From positions 1 to 51,871 of the forward strand of contig CALBEY010000076.1 of assembly GCA_937888805.1 (NCBI GenBank): a stretch of 51,871 nt of DNA, in the 5' to 3' direction. Numbering within the stretch: position 1 is the first letter of the stretch; each line of letters opens with the position of its first letter. The DNA is from an uncultured Burkholderiaceae bacterium. GTDB lineage: Bacteria; Pseudomonadota; Gammaproteobacteria; Burkholderiales; Burkholderiaceae_B. Position numbers and translations under genes: made by a program. Under the pieces are notes generated by a model. The model ran no database searches. It saw only the letters and a program-made list of their open reading frames with translations, and had not been told where the DNA came from. Of this stretch, positions 15,578 to 24,712 are shown piece after piece.

Positions 15578-16176
15578 CCGACTGACCGTTGTTGATGCAA
15601 ATCCCGGTTCGCTTTTAATAACGCCACCAACAACTCACCCTGCTCGATGGCATCATGTACCGCAATATGGTCATGACGGTGGGTTGGATTTAAGCGGTCT
15701 TTTAGGCGCTTTTGCAGTTTGGACTTGTGACAAGAGCGGTAGGTCAAGTTCATGTATGCCATCGCAAAACTGCGGATGTCCAAGGCATGGTGGCTAAACG
15801 GGCTTTGACCGTGAAACCGCATCAAATACCAATACACGTATGTGAAATCAAACCCGACTGGCCAGGCAGCGAAGACGGGCTTGACGTTCTCGCCTGCCGT
15901 TGCCCATACCCACTTGGCGAATTCGGGCATGACATCAACAGGATCGCGCTGGTTCGCCTGGCAGGCCTCCCAGGCGATGGGCTGGGTTTCCCACCACGCC
16001 ATGGTTTTAGGGTCGGGTGTTGCGTCAGGCAGAGGAATTAAGTTGGCACTGAAGGTGCCAAGCGCCTGGCCTTCGGGATCAAACGCCGCGCAGCCCAAAG
16101 ACAACATGGAGTTTACGCCTGGGATGGGACCATCGGCTTCAATATCAACGCTGAAATAAACTTCCGCAAGATTCAA
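15574..16176 (-). CDS. DEDDh 3'-5' exonuclease family protein
   Basis: The 200-residue protein has the exonuclease motifs VDIEADG (D11, E13), a middle AWPVGFDFTYVYWYL (D110) and HDHIAVHDAIEQGE (H170, D175). These are the four acidic residues and histidine of the DnaQ/RNase T superfamily. It degrades single-stranded DNA or RNA; the exact substrate is unknown. The open frame extends to 16230, but those extra codons belong to a relic of a HicB-like gene. A GAAGGA six bases before the TTG at 16176 marks the better start. Its last bases overlap the end of the convergent hipA (15574-15577). Confidence 0.8.
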   Translation of the reverse strand: MNLAEVYFSVDIEADGPIPGVNSMLSLGCAAFDPEGQALGTFSANLIPLPDATPDPKTMAWWETQPIAWEACQANQRDPVDVMPEFAKWVWATAGENVKPVFAAWPVGFDFTYVYWYLMRFHGQSPFSHHALDIRSFAMAYMNLTYRSCHKSKLQKRLKDRLNPTHRHDHIAVHDAIEQGELLVALLKANRDLHQQRSVG

Positions 16177-16189
16177 ATAACGTCCTTCA

Positions 16190-16275
16190 AGTGTTTGCAG
16201 GTTAAATTCAAAACAGATCAAGGACCACAAGCTGTCGGTCCGTTCACCCTGTATACCCGCATCAATATGGGCACT
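16190..16275 (-). pseudogene. Relic of a HicB-like gene (N-terminal part)
   Basis: Read on the minus strand in two frames, this gives VPILMRVY and then GERTDSLWSLICFEFN. It matches VPLFLRVYGELTADVWSLICLEFN of the intact gene at 8418-8801 with one frameshift. The rest of that gene is missing, and the exonuclease gene begins right after it. Confidence 0.75.
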
Positions 16276-16480
16276 GCTTCTGTTGCAAAGATCAACGGCG
16301 TCGCACGTGCAAGGGATGCTTTAATTTTAAAGGCTAATGCAAGGTATGGAATCGGTACCAGTCAGCGTGATGAATCAAACGTTACAACTCAAACCCGCCC
16401 TTTCCATGGAATCACATGGCGCACACCCCCTTTGGGGTGTGGGGCATCACCGGCACGGCGGGGAATCATGTGGATGTGAC
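16200..16480. repeat. Segment duplicated at 8700-9010 (copy B)
   Basis: This copy holds the decayed HicB-like gene start, the shared upstream DNA (16265-16345) and the intact HIT gene end. Compared with copy A it has extra bases at 16346-16385 and 16415-16445. The order HIT then HicB-like on the minus strand is the same in both copies, so it is likely ancestral. Confidence 0.75.
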
Positions 16481-16826
16481 AATGCCAAACCGATTGGCCG
16501 GCGATCTCGCCACAGTTGGCCCCAATGTTGTAGGCCTGAACAGTTGAATCAAGCGCATCAATGATGGTCTTTTGCGCCAAGATCAGTTCATGCATGGCAG
16601 CCACTTCGTCAGTTGTTAACCCGAAGTAATCGATCACATGGCGTTTTGGAATGATGAGGGTATGAAGCGGTGTGACGGGAAATGCGTCACGTGTGGCATA
16701 GGCCAGTTCGTTTTCTTGAACGATGCGGCTGCGATTGCTGATCAGTGCGTCGCAGAAAATACATGCCAGGTTTTCCTCGTATCCTACAGGCGATATAGAT
16801 TCAGCTTTGTGATTTGAGTTCGTCAT
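16389..16826 (-). CDS. HIT (histidine triad) family protein
   Basis: The 145-residue protein starts with a likely metal site (CIFCDAL) and then shows the HIT core: HTLIIPKRHV, an AYNIGANCGEIAGQ loop and the active triad SVWHCHIHMIPRR. HIT proteins hydrolyse nucleotide phosphoramidates or dinucleoside polyphosphates. The longer open frame begins inside the alcohol dehydrogenase gene. The ATG at 16826, seven bases after that gene's stop, is the natural start. It is co-transcribed with the alcohol dehydrogenase. Broken copies of this gene lie at about 7.5 kb and 8.9 kb. Confidence 0.88.
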   Translation of the reverse strand: MTNSNHKAESISPVGYEENLACIFCDALISNRSRIVQENELAYATRDAFPVTPLHTLIIPKRHVIDYFGLTTDEVAAMHELILAQKTIIDALDSTVQAYNIGANCGEIAGQSVWHCHIHMIPRRAGDAPHPKGGVRHVIPWKGRV

Positions 16827-16833
16827 TATGGGT

Positions 16834-17964
16834 TCACAGCATGGCGTTAAAGAGGCGAACGTAGTCGGCTTCATTCAAGGGTTTGGGGTTGGTGCCGTTG
16901 GAGTGATCTTTGACCGCGCCTTGTACAAGCGCTGGCAGGTGTTTGGCTGTCACGCCCATGGCACCCAAGCTAGCGGGTAGGTTGAGTGATGCGTTCAGTT
17001 GACGGATGTAATCCGCGACCGAGGCATTAGGCTCAATCCCCAGCGCAGTTCTGATCTTGGTTTGTTTCCATTGGGGGATGGCGTCTTGATTGGTTTCATA
17101 GACGATCGGCAGCAACAGTGCGTTCAAGGTGCCGTGGTGAAGCGTGACGTCTTGCAACGCACCCAAGGGGTGAGACATGGCGTGCACGGCACCGAGCCCT
17201 TTCTGAAACGTTAAACCACCCTGCAAAGCACCCATCATCATGTGCCAGCGGGCTTCTTTGTTTGGGCCGTCTGTCACGGCGATTTGAATCCAGCGGTTGA
17301 TACGTTCTAAGCCATCAATGGCAATGGCCTCTGCCGGTGGGTTCACCAAGGGTGAGATGAACGTCTCTAAGCAATGGGTGAAGGCGTCCATTCCGGTGGC
17401 GGCTGTTAAAGAAGCTGGTAGGCCGAGCGTTAACAAGGGATCGCAGATCGCCACTTTGGGAATCAGGTACGGTGAAATCAAACCGAGCTTGGAACCGGTT
17501 TTTAGTGTGATCAGGGCCGCCCGACCGACTTCACTGCCAGTGCCTGCCGTGGTGGGGATGGCAATCACTGGTGCCACCGCCGAAGAAATCTTGGCGACCC
17601 CGCCATTGATCGCGGCATAAAACGCCAAGGGCTCGCTGTGTGTGGCCCGTAAAGCCACCCCTTTGGCCAAGTCCATCGAAGACCCACCACCAAACGCAAT
17701 CACGCCATCACAGCCATGGTCTTTAAAAACCCCCGCGGCCAGATCAACAGCCGTTTCAGTCGGGTTTTGTGGGGTGTCAGCAAACACCGCCTGTTTAACA
17801 CCGTTCATGGCCGACAGCAGTTCAGCAAACAGTGGACTGCCGAATAAACCGCGATCCGTCACGATCAGCGGGCGCTGAATCCCCACATCGTTTAGCACAG
17901 CGCCCAAGCGGCTTAAAGCCCCATCATCAAACTCAATTCGAGTCAGGTAATTGATCGTTGCCAT
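16834..17964 (-). CDS. Iron-containing alcohol dehydrogenase
   Basis: The 376-residue protein is a complete type III alcohol dehydrogenase. It has the NAD-binding FGGGSSMDLAK (91-101) and IPTTAGTGSEVG (136-147). Metal ligands are visible at GMDAFTHCLE (D193, H197), VHAMSHPLGA (H261) and LHHGTLNAL (H276/H277). It oxidises or reduces a small alcohol or aldehyde with NAD(H). AAGGGG precedes the ATG by about six bases. The HIT gene follows directly. A fragment of a closely related gene lies at 13.6 kb. The natural substrate cannot be read from the sequence. Confidence 0.93.
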   Translation of the reverse strand: MATINYLTRIEFDDGALSRLGAVLNDVGIQRPLIVTDRGLFGSPLFAELLSAMNGVKQAVFADTPQNPTETAVDLAAGVFKDHGCDGVIAFGGGSSMDLAKGVALRATHSEPLAFYAAINGGVAKISSAVAPVIAIPTTAGTGSEVGRAALITLKTGSKLGLISPYLIPKVAICDPLLTLGLPASLTAATGMDAFTHCLETFISPLVNPPAEAIAIDGLERINRWIQIAVTDGPNKEARWHMMMGALQGGLTFQKGLGAVHAMSHPLGALQDVTLHHGTLNALLLPIVYETNQDAIPQWKQTKIRTALGIEPNASVADYIRQLNASLNLPASLGAMGVTAKHLPALVQGAVKDHSNGTNPKPLNEADYVRLFNAML

Positions 17965-18072
17965 GCGCGCCCCTTATTGTTTGAGTCACTGTGAAGATGC
18001 TGTCACTCAAGCATACTTGAAGAGGGTGAGGTTAAGCTCGCCAAAATTCCAATCTTGATTAAGCCAAGACGA

Positions 18073-18093
18073 CCCTAGAGTAGGGCTTTTTTT
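18073..18093 (+). terminator. Intrinsic terminator with no gene upstream on its strand
   Basis: CCCTA, a GAG loop, TAGGG and then CTTTTTTT form a compact intrinsic terminator on the plus strand. No plus-strand gene ends before it: the preceding gene runs the other way from 17964. A competing pairing, AAGCC (18061-18065) with GGCTT (18084-18088), is possible. It may end a small RNA from 17970-18090 or attenuate the next gene. Confidence 0.6.
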
Positions 18094-18147
18094 GATTGAA
18101 ATGTCATGGGTTTGCCACTACGATAAGTTTGTCTAAGGAGACACGCC

Positions 18148-18387
18148 ATGCGCATGACCAATCCAATCGAAACGATGAATCACCTTTTCTTAGGCGGCTT
18201 GTTGCTGATGTTTGTGATTCAACACAGCGCCATCATCGCGCCCTCGCCTTTAAAATATGGCCGTGCAATCGTGGCTCAAGCTCAGCAATATCAGCCACGC
18301 ACGCCGCCACCCATGCTTGACCCAGAGCAGGTCGATGCCATGTTTGAAGAGGCTGAAATGCAGTCGTATGAAGTTGTCTTGAAATAA
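18148..18387 (+). CDS. Small single-membrane-segment hypothetical protein
   Basis: The 79-residue protein has one hydrophobic segment (about 13-31, HLFLGGLLLMFVIQHSAII), then a proline-rich linker and an acidic tail (PEQVDAMFEEAEMQ). AAGGAG lies seven bases before the ATG, so it is very likely translated. It could be an anchored N-terminus or an uncleaved signal. I recognise no family. It lies behind an orphan terminator and has no operon partner. The following 18388-18586 holds no gene. Confidence 0.6.
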   Translation: MRMTNPIETMNHLFLGGLLLMFVIQHSAIIAPSPLKYGRAIVAQAQQYQPRTPPPMLDPEQVDAMFEEAEMQSYEVVLK

Positions 18388-18598
18388 GGCATTCTTTTTC
18401 GGGTTGGTGGCGCTTGCGCAGCCCTTTCTATCACTGGCCATCACCATTCGTCCTCAACGAGAGGTGGTGGTCTTGACCTACCAAAAAATACATAAATTGC
18501 GAGACGAAAGCATCGTTTTCAAACGCTTGACGCGTTAATCAAGTCTGTCGGCATAGAAGGCATTGAACGGGCCTAGGTTTGAGATTAAAAGGCACGAA

Positions 18599-18808
18599 GT
18601 GAATAAGAACAAATTCAAGACTCGTACGTTCGATGTAACCAATTATCTACATAACGAGTTAGATATCGCAGCCTACCTGCGGGCCGTCATCAAGGATGGT
18701 GATCAAGACCTCTTGGCAGCAGCGTTGGGCGACGCCGCCAGAGTATTTGGCAAAACACAATTGACCAATAACAATGCACTAACAAAAAAAGTTTTCAAAA
18801 CGCTTTGA
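18599..18808 (+). pseudogene. Truncated HigA-like addiction-module antidote gene
   Basis: The protein opens with NKFKTRTFDVTNYL and continues ELDIAAYLRAVIKDGDQDLLAAALGDAARVFGKTQL. This is the clear pattern of the 'addiction module antidote' HTH family (about 95-100 residues). It stops after FKTL, inside the DNA-binding domain. The usual continuation appears in the next frame as LSVHEGPNRF, so a frameshift removed the end. The GTG at 18599 has AAAAGG six bases upstream. No killer toxin gene precedes it in 18388-18590. Confidence 0.65.
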
Positions 18809-18914
18809 GTTTGAGCGTGCACGAAGGTCCGAATCGCTTTCCCAGTTAGTCAACAAAGAGACGGCCATATTTTTGAACTAAAATTTAGTCTCTGCCACTT
18901 TTTTTCAAGATCAC

Positions 18915-19223
18915 ATGCTCGTCAGGCTTTGCGTTTTATTCGCCTTAGGTTTGTCTGGCCAAGCTTTTGCGGCACCACCCGCTCAGCCATTGGTGCGAGA
19001 TGGTGCTTGCCCATCGGGCTACAACACCAGCGGAAACTATTGTGTGCCAGGAAGAAGCGCGAGATTTGCAATCGCTAGAAAGGGGTCTTGCCCCAGTGGC
19101 TACAACACCAGCGGCAATTATTGTGTGGCCTCGTCGGACCGCAGCAAAACAGCCATCCATCGATCCGGTTCTTGCCCGAGTGGTTTTAATACCAGCGGTA
19201 ATTATTGCCTGTCGAGCAAGTGA
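18915..19223 (+). CDS. Secreted small protein with three CPSGYNTSGNYC repeats
   Basis: The 102-residue protein has a signal peptide (LVRLCVLFALGLSGQAFA, cut before APPAQ). Three near-identical repeats follow: G(A/S)CPSG(Y/F)NTSGNYC, each with two cysteines, probably one disulfide each, spaced by about 25 residues. It should be exported to the periplasm or beyond. The repeat occurs in uncharacterised proteobacterial proteins; I know of no proven function. The Shine-Dalgarno is weak (AAGA). The gene stands alone and convergent with glmS. Confidence 0.7.
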   Translation: MLVRLCVLFALGLSGQAFAAPPAQPLVRDGACPSGYNTSGNYCVPGRSARFAIARKGSCPSGYNTSGNYCVASSDRSKTAIHRSGSCPSGFNTSGNYCLSSK

Positions 19224-19243
19224 CATTCACTGACTAACTGATA

Positions 19244-19271
19244 CTGAATTGATCGGTTTCGATCAATTCAG
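19244..19271. terminator. 12-base stem-loop between convergent genes
   Basis: CTGAATTGATCG (19244-19255) and CGATCAATTCAG (19260-19271) form a perfect stem with a GTTT loop. It lies between the secreted-repeat gene (plus) and glmS (minus), where a bidirectional terminator is expected. No T-run follows on either strand. Confidence 0.5.
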
Positions 19272-19314
19272 CCCAAAGGCCGTCAGTACATCGAGTTTCG
19301 ATGAGAAGACTTTT

Positions 19315-21147
19315 TCACTCCACTGTCACACTCTTGGCCAAGTTTCTGGGCTTATCAACGTCTGTGCCTCTGGCGCATGCCGTGTGATATGCCAGCAGTT
19401 GCAGCGGGATGGTGTGTAAGATGGGTGACAAGTGGCCGTAGTGCTCTGGCATACGGATCACGTGTAAGCCCTCGGCCGCTTTGATCTTCGTGTCAGCATC
19501 GGCAAACACATAAAGTTCGCCGCCACGCGCACGAACTTCTTGCATGTTTGATTTCAGCTTTTCTAGCAGAGCATCATTGGGTGCAATGGTCACCACTGGC
19601 ATTTGATCAGTAACCAGTGCCAAGGGCCCGTGTTTTAACTCGCCCGCCGGATAGGCTTCCGCATGGATGTAACTGATTTCCTTGAGTTTTAAGGCGCCTT
19701 CCAACGCAATCGGGTAATGCATCCCACGACCCAGAAACAAAGCGTTTTCGCAGCCGGCAAAGCGTTCTGACCACGCCATGATTTGTGGTTCAAGAGCCAA
19801 TACCGAACCAATCGCCACCGGCAAATGGCGTAAGGCACGCACGTGCTCGGCTTCTGCTTGTTCAGTCAACCGACCGTGCACTTGCGCCATGGCCAAGGTC
19901 AGTAAAAAGAGAGCAGTCAATTGCGTGGTGAAAGCCTTGGTTGAGGCCACACCCACTTCAACGCCAGCGTGCGTGATGTAAGACAGCGCGCAAGCACGAA
20001 CCATGGCACTGGTACTGACATTACAAATGGTCAGGGTGTTGGGCATGCCCAAAGATTGCGCATGCTTCAGTGCCGCCAAGGTATCGGCTGTTTCACCGGA
20101 TTGAGAAATCGTCACCACCAGCGTGTCTTTGTCGGGCACGCTATCGCGATAGCGGTATTCACTGGCGATTTCGACTTCTACGGGCATCTTGGCAATCGAT
20201 TCCATCCAGTACTTGGCCGTCATGCCGGCGTAATAACTGGTGCCACACGCCAAAATCAAGACCCGGCGTGTGCTTTTAAAAATCCCATAAGCACGGTCAC
20301 CAAATAGCTCTGGTGAAATCGCCTGTAAGTCATCAAGCGTGTCAGCCACGGCCCGGGGTTGCTCAAATATCTCTTTCTGCATGAAATGACGATAGGGCCC
20401 CAACTCAACCGCAGCGGTGTGCGCGTGAACCGTCTGTGCCGGGCGCTCGATGGGATTGCCTGCTTGGTCATAGATCCAAATACGATCCACTTGCAGATCA
20501 GCAATATCGCCATCTTCGAGGTAAATGATTTGATCCGTGGTGCCAGCTAGTGCTAACGCATCAGAAGCCAGAAAGTTTTCTGAATGACCCAGGCCAAGAA
20601 CCAGCGGTGAACCATCGCGCGCGGTAATCAGACGGTGGGGCTCATCGCGACACATCACGGCAATCGCGTAAGCACCCTCGAGCATTTTGACCGTTGCTTG
20701 CACCGCTTCAAGCAAGTCCGACTCGTAATGGTGGTGCACCAAATGGGCAATCACCTCAGTATCGGTTTGGCTGTCAAAGACGTAACCGGCCGCTTGCAGC
20801 ATGGCACGCAGTTCATCGTGGTTTTCAATGATGCCGTTGTGTACCAGTGCAATTTTGGGTTGACCGCCATTCACCCCAGAAAAGTGCGGGTGAGCATTGT
20901 GGGTCACGGGTGCCCCGTGCGTGGCCCAGCGCGTGTGAGCAATGCCTGTCAAACCATCAAAGGCCTCTGCTGAGACTTGCTGCGCCAATTGCGCCACGCG
21001 TGACGTGCTGCGTGCACGTTGCAGTTCACCATTCTTAAAAACGGCGACCCCACATGAGTCGTAGCCCCGGTATTCGAGCCGCTGCAAACCTTCGAGCAGG
21101 ATGGGAACGATGTTTCGTTTGGAGACTGCACCGACAATGCCGCACAT
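19315..21147 (-). CDS. glmS: Glutamine-fructose-6-phosphate aminotransferase
   Basis: The 610-residue protein has full family length. It begins MCGIVGAV, so the nucleophile cysteine becomes residue 1, and the class II glutaminase domain covers about 1-240 (with HTRWATHG). Two SIS isomerase domains follow (ACGTSYYAG with [11 protein letters not shown], and [17 protein letters not shown]). It ends in the conserved KSVTVE. It makes glucosamine-6-phosphate, the first step toward UDP-GlcNAc for peptidoglycan and LPS. TTAGGAA precedes the ATG. glmU, the last enzyme of the pathway, is two genes away on the same strand. No glmS ribozyme is visible. Confidence 0.97.
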   Translation of the reverse strand: MCGIVGAVSKRNIVPILLEGLQRLEYRGYDSCGVAVFKNGELQRARSTSRVAQLAQQVSAEAFDGLTGIAHTRWATHGAPVTHNAHPHFSGVNGGQPKIALVHNGIIENHDELRAMLQAAGYVFDSQTDTEVIAHLVHHHYESDLLEAVQATVKMLEGAYAIAVMCRDEPHRLITARDGSPLVLGLGHSENFLASDALALAGTTDQIIYLEDGDIADLQVDRIWIYDQAGNPIERPAQTVHAHTAAVELGPYRHFMQKEIFEQPRAVADTLDDLQAISPELFGDRAYGIFKSTRRVLILACGTSYYAGMTAKYWMESIAKMPVEVEIASEYRYRDSVPDKDTLVVTISQSGETADTLAALKHAQSLGMPNTLTICNVSTSAMVRACALSYITHAGVEVGVASTKAFTTQLTALFLLTLAMAQVHGRLTEQAEAEHVRALRHLPVAIGSVLALEPQIMAWSERFAGCENALFLGRGMHYPIALEGALKLKEISYIHAEAYPAGELKHGPLALVTDQMPVVTIAPNDALLEKLKSNMQEVRARGGELYVFADADTKIKAAEGLHVIRMPEHYGHLSPILHTIPLQLLAYHTACARGTDVDKPRNLAKSVTVE

Positions 21148-21314
21148 GGCTTTTTCCTAAGTAAATCCAATATGACGCTATTTTGAATGAGAATGAATGG
21201 AATTAATTGTTTAATTTAAGATAAATATGAAATTAAAAATTATAAAAATCAACAAATGAAAAAATATTTCAAATAAAATCAATACTTGTCTATTTAGATC
21301 AGGCAGATATCGGT
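21148..21314. other. AT-rich divergent promoter region
   Basis: The stretch between glmS and the Lrp-type gene is strongly AT-rich (21190-21300) with several TTTAA and AAAT runs, unlike the flanking genes. Lrp proteins bind AT-rich DNA and usually regulate themselves, so this is a candidate Lrp-controlled divergent promoter. I see no single clear palindrome. Confidence 0.4.
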
Positions 21315-21827
21315 ATGGACACCCATTCAGAAGACGCGCTGTCCCTAGATGCACTGGATTTGAGGCTACTGGCGCAACTGCAGTTAGACGCCAGCCTGAC
21401 CAATCAGGACTTGGCTCAGGCCGTGAATGCCTCGCCCGCCACATGCCTGCGTCGCGTGCGCCGATTGGTGCAGACTGGCGTCATCGAAAAAACAGTTGCC
21501 ATACTGGCACCGGCTCAAGTTGGTCAAGCTTTAACGGCCATTGTTGAAGTCACCTTAATGACCCAAGACGCAGAGTCACTGGCCCGCTTTGAGCGTCTGA
21601 TGCAGTGGGAAGCCGCCATTCAGCAGTGCTATCGCGTGTCGACGAGCCCTGACTTTGTGCTGATCATCACAGTGGCGAACATGGACGCTTATCACGACTT
21701 CGTGCACCGCACACTCACAGCAGCCAATCAAGTGCGTAATGTGCGAACCTTCTTCTCGATCAATCGCAGTAAATTCAGCGCACAACTACCCTTGCCAAAG
21801 ACCACAACAAATATCACTCGGCGTTAG
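21315..21827 (+). CDS. Lrp/AsnC-family transcriptional regulator
   Basis: The 170-residue protein has an N-terminal winged helix (LDLRLLAQLQLDASLTNQDLAQAVNASPATCLRRVRRL) and a C-terminal RAM domain (TAIVEVTL to NVRTFFSINRSKF). RAM domains bind amino acids and build octamers. Its divergent neighbour is glmS, and the convergent neighbour is an MFS exporter; either may be a target. The residues RVSTSPDFVLIITVANMDAY are typical of the ligand pocket region. The ligand is unknown. The closest family role would be feast/famine or amino-acid-catabolism control. Confidence 0.88.
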   Translation: MDTHSEDALSLDALDLRLLAQLQLDASLTNQDLAQAVNASPATCLRRVRRLVQTGVIEKTVAILAPAQVGQALTAIVEVTLMTQDAESLARFERLMQWEAAIQQCYRVSTSPDFVLIITVANMDAYHDFVHRTLTAANQVRNVRTFFSINRSKFSAQLPLPKTTTNITRR

Positions 21828-21877
21828 TATCCAGGGTCGCTTCGCTGAGCGCCCTTCACCAATACTCGTTCAGTGGT

Positions 21878-23203
21878 TTAAACAGTCGTAACTTTCAAAT
21901 GACGCCTGACATTGACCATCAGTGCCATGAATGCAAAAACCGCGGCCACAATCAGCCCGTAGGTTGGCCCAAAGGCTTGGCTCACCGTGAATACCATCGC
22001 CACCAATGCCGCCCCAACGGTTTGACCAAAGACGCGGGTGACGGCCTGTAATCCGCCAATGGCACCGGCTCGCTCTCGAGGTGAAGAGCCAATCAAAACC
22101 CGATTGTTTGGTGTCTGAAAAAATCCAAATCCAATACCGCTCAACAACATGGCCATAAAGAGCCAAGCATTGGCCACGGTTGCTGGCGCCGCCACAATCC
22201 ACAACGTACCGACCAACATCGAGGCCGAACCGATGCCACACAACACCGCCACTGGGTAGCGATCGGCCAAGCGACCCGACACCACCGCCATGACCGCAGC
22301 ACCCAAGGGCCAAGCCGCCATCAACAAACCCACGGTGATGGCATCACGCCCTAAAGTCACCAGTAGATAAAACGGCAAAGCCACGAAGGTGGCCATTTGC
22401 GAGCCAAAAGAAAACAGAGAAGCCGCCAATGCCGCCCGTATTGGGCCAATGCGCAGTAAATCAACCGGCACCAATGGCGCGGTTTGTTGCATGGCACGCT
22501 TGACCAACGCAACCGCCAAGACCACACTCAGTGCGATTGAGCCTGCTGCAAATAATGGGTATTTGGTCAAGTAATCAAGCCCGAGAATAAACAAGCCAAT
22601 GGTCAGCGCACTGTGAACCGCAGAGCGGTAATCAAAGCTGCGATTTATCCGAGCCACAATTGGTAAAGCCCGCATGGTGAAAACCGCTAATAAAGCCACT
22701 GGAATGACCGATACAAAAATCCAGCGCCAGTCTGCCAATGTCAAAATGATCGAGCCCAGTGATGGCCCAATGACCGAGTTAACCGACACCACCACCGCAT
22801 TTAAGCCAATGCCTTTGGCCAACAGTCGGGCCGGATAGATGTTACGCATCAGACCACCAAACAAACACATGATGGCCGACGCACCAAGGCCTTGAACCAC
22901 GCGACCAAGCAACAAAAATTCAAGGGAAGGTGAGACCGCGCTGGCTAAGGCACCCATCACAAAAAGGGCCAATCCCAAGCGAAACGCACGCTTAAAGCCG
23001 ATGCGTTCTGCCATGGCCGCAAACGGCAACAAGGTACCAGCCACTGTCAAACCGTAAACATTAACCACCCAAACCGTTGTGGCCGCAGACGCATTCAAGC
23101 TAGCAGCGATTTCAGGCAATGCCACATTCACCATCGAGGCATCAAGCACACAAATACCCAAGCTAATGAAAAGCGTGGCGACCGCCCAAAAGCGTTGCGG
23201 CAT
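21878..23203 (-). CDS. DHA2-type MFS drug/solute exporter
   Basis: The protein has about 441 residues from the ATG at 23203. It shows the MFS hallmarks VLDASMVNVALPEIA in segment 1, AERIGFKRAFRLG (motif A) and a segment-5 motif C-like GPSLGS. About 14 hydrophobic segments are present. DHA2 exporters move drugs or small organic compounds out in exchange for protons. The frame is open up to a TTG at 23311, but that would overlap glmU and no ribosome site supports it. It lies between glmU and glmS but is not part of the amino-sugar pathway. Substrate unknown. Confidence 0.88.
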   Translation of the reverse strand: MPQRFWAVATLFISLGICVLDASMVNVALPEIAASLNASAATTVWVVNVYGLTVAGTLLPFAAMAERIGFKRAFRLGLALFVMGALASAVSPSLEFLLLGRVVQGLGASAIMCLFGGLMRNIYPARLLAKGIGLNAVVVSVNSVIGPSLGSIILTLADWRWIFVSVIPVALLAVFTMRALPIVARINRSFDYRSAVHSALTIGLFILGLDYLTKYPLFAAGSIALSVVLAVALVKRAMQQTAPLVPVDLLRIGPIRAALAASLFSFGSQMATFVALPFYLLVTLGRDAITVGLLMAAWPLGAAVMAVVSGRLADRYPVAVLCGIGSASMLVGTLWIVAAPATVANAWLFMAMLLSGIGFGFFQTPNNRVLIGSSPRERAGAIGGLQAVTRVFGQTVGAALVAMVFTVSQAFGPTYGLIVAAVFAFMALMVNVRRHLKVTTV

Positions 23204-23273
23204 CGGTAAGCCGTCAGCGGGACCATTTGATTGCACAGGCGTGCCGATGCCGCTACGGCCGGTGAGGCCTGAG

Positions 23274-24641
23274 CTACTTGGTTTTTTTAGTGGGTCGCTG
23301 CCAGGATTCAAGAGTGGTTTGAGCCGTGCGGGAAACAGTCAGCTTATGGGGTGGCGCATCTTGAGTCAATGTCGTGCCAGCGCCCAATGTCGCCCCTTTG
23401 CCAACACGAACCGGCGCCACGAGTTGCGTGTCAGAGCCAATAAAGGCATCGTCTTCAATCACGGTTCGGTGCTTGTTAACCCCATCATAGTTGCAGGTAA
23501 TGGTACCCGCACCGATGTTGACCCCCTGGCCCACATCAGCATCACCCACGTAAGCGAGGTGATTGGCTTTGCTTGAATGACCAATGACCGAGTTTTTGAT
23601 TTCCACAAAATTGCCCACATGCACCTGATCGGCCAGCACCGTGCCAGGACGTAATCTGGCGTAAGGGCCAATCTGGACCTGTGCACCAACCTGTGCCTGT
23701 TCGACATGGCTGTAGGCTTTGACGATGGTGCCATCACCAATCGTGGCATTGCGAATCACACAATGCGGTTCAATCACCACGTTGTTACCAAGCACGACCT
23801 GGCCTTCAAAGACACAGCCCACATCGATGAACACATCGCGTCCACATGCGAGCGTGCCACGCACATCAAACCGTTGAGGGTCAGCCAGGGCAACGCCAGC
23901 GGCCAGCTGCTGACGGGCCAACTCGTTTTGCCATTGGCGTTCAAGCGAAGCCTGTTGCGAGCGACTGTTAACCCCTTGCGTTTCAAACGCAAACTGTGGC
24001 GCCACGGTGTTGATCTCGACCTTATCTTGGGCGGCCAAACCAATGATGTCGGTTAAGTAGTACTCGCCTTGGGCGTTCTGGTTGTTGATTTGACCCAACC
24101 ATCGCTTAAGCGCCGGTGTCGAAGCCACCAACATACCGGTATTGACTTCCTGAATAGAACGCAGCGCTTCATTAGCGTCTTTTTCTTCAACGATCGCCAC
24201 AACATGGCCCGAGTCATCGCGCACAATACGGCCGTACCCTGTTGGGTCTGTGAGTGTTTCGGTCAAGAGGGCCAAGCCACCATCGCTTGCAGCCAACAAG
24301 GCTTGCAGGGTTGTCACTTGAACCAGCGGTACATCGCCATAGAGCACCAAGGTTGAACCATCACCAGCAAACAACTGATCAGCGGCTTGCATCACCGCGT
24401 GGCCGGTACCCAATTGAGGCGTTTGATCAGCAAACAGGATGTCGGGTTGATCGGCAAGCGCCGCTTTGATCTGATCTTGACCGTGGCCCACCACCACGAT
24501 CAAGCGATCGGGGTTTAGTGCACGGGCTGTTATAAGCAGGTGAAAGAGCATCGGTTGCCCAGCAATGGTGTGCAACACTTTGGGCCGGTCTGATTGCATC
24601 CGTTTGCCCATACCAGCAGCCAAAATCACAATGTTCAACAT
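23274..24641 (-). CDS. glmU: Bifunctional GlcNAc-1-P uridyltransferase / GlcN-1-P acetyltransferase
   Basis: The 455-residue protein has an N-terminal nucleotidyltransferase ([18 protein letters not shown], then GDVPLV). Its C-terminal left-handed beta-helix is made of hexapeptide repeats (about 255-440, with [22 protein letters not shown] and [12 protein letters not shown]). The catalytic histidine of the acetyltransferase is expected in this coil. It completes UDP-GlcNAc synthesis. The length is typical. Together with glmS it covers entry and exit of the amino-sugar branch. The 3' end would overlap the upstream extension of the MFS frame. Confidence 0.97.
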   Translation of the reverse strand: MLNIVILAAGMGKRMQSDRPKVLHTIAGQPMLFHLLITARALNPDRLIVVVGHGQDQIKAALADQPDILFADQTPQLGTGHAVMQAADQLFAGDGSTLVLYGDVPLVQVTTLQALLAASDGGLALLTETLTDPTGYGRIVRDDSGHVVAIVEEKDANEALRSIQEVNTGMLVASTPALKRWLGQINNQNAQGEYYLTDIIGLAAQDKVEINTVAPQFAFETQGVNSRSQQASLERQWQNELARQQLAAGVALADPQRFDVRGTLACGRDVFIDVGCVFEGQVVLGNNVVIEPHCVIRNATIGDGTIVKAYSHVEQAQVGAQVQIGPYARLRPGTVLADQVHVGNFVEIKNSVIGHSSKANHLAYVGDADVGQGVNIGAGTITCNYDGVNKHRTVIEDDAFIGSDTQLVAPVRVGKGATLGAGTTLTQDAPPHKLTVSRTAQTTLESWQRPTKKTK

Positions 24642-24712
24642 AAAAATACCAATACTTGTTTGTTCAAATGGGTTTTAACAGCGCATCATATTCCGTCCGC
24701 GTTGGCTGGTAC

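Noticed and set aside
16177..16230. N-terminal extension of the exonuclease
   Set aside because: These codons match a decayed HicB-like gene found intact at 8.4 kb. A ribosome site supports the start at 16176 instead.
23204..23311. N-terminal extension of the MFS exporter overlapping glmU
   Set aside because: It starts with TTG, lacks a ribosome site, and would overlap glmU by 38 bases. The first membrane helix starts right after the ATG at 23203.
23079..23576. 165-codon plus-strand frame across the MFS/glmU junction
   Set aside because: It runs antisense through two conserved genes and has composition typical of a shadow.
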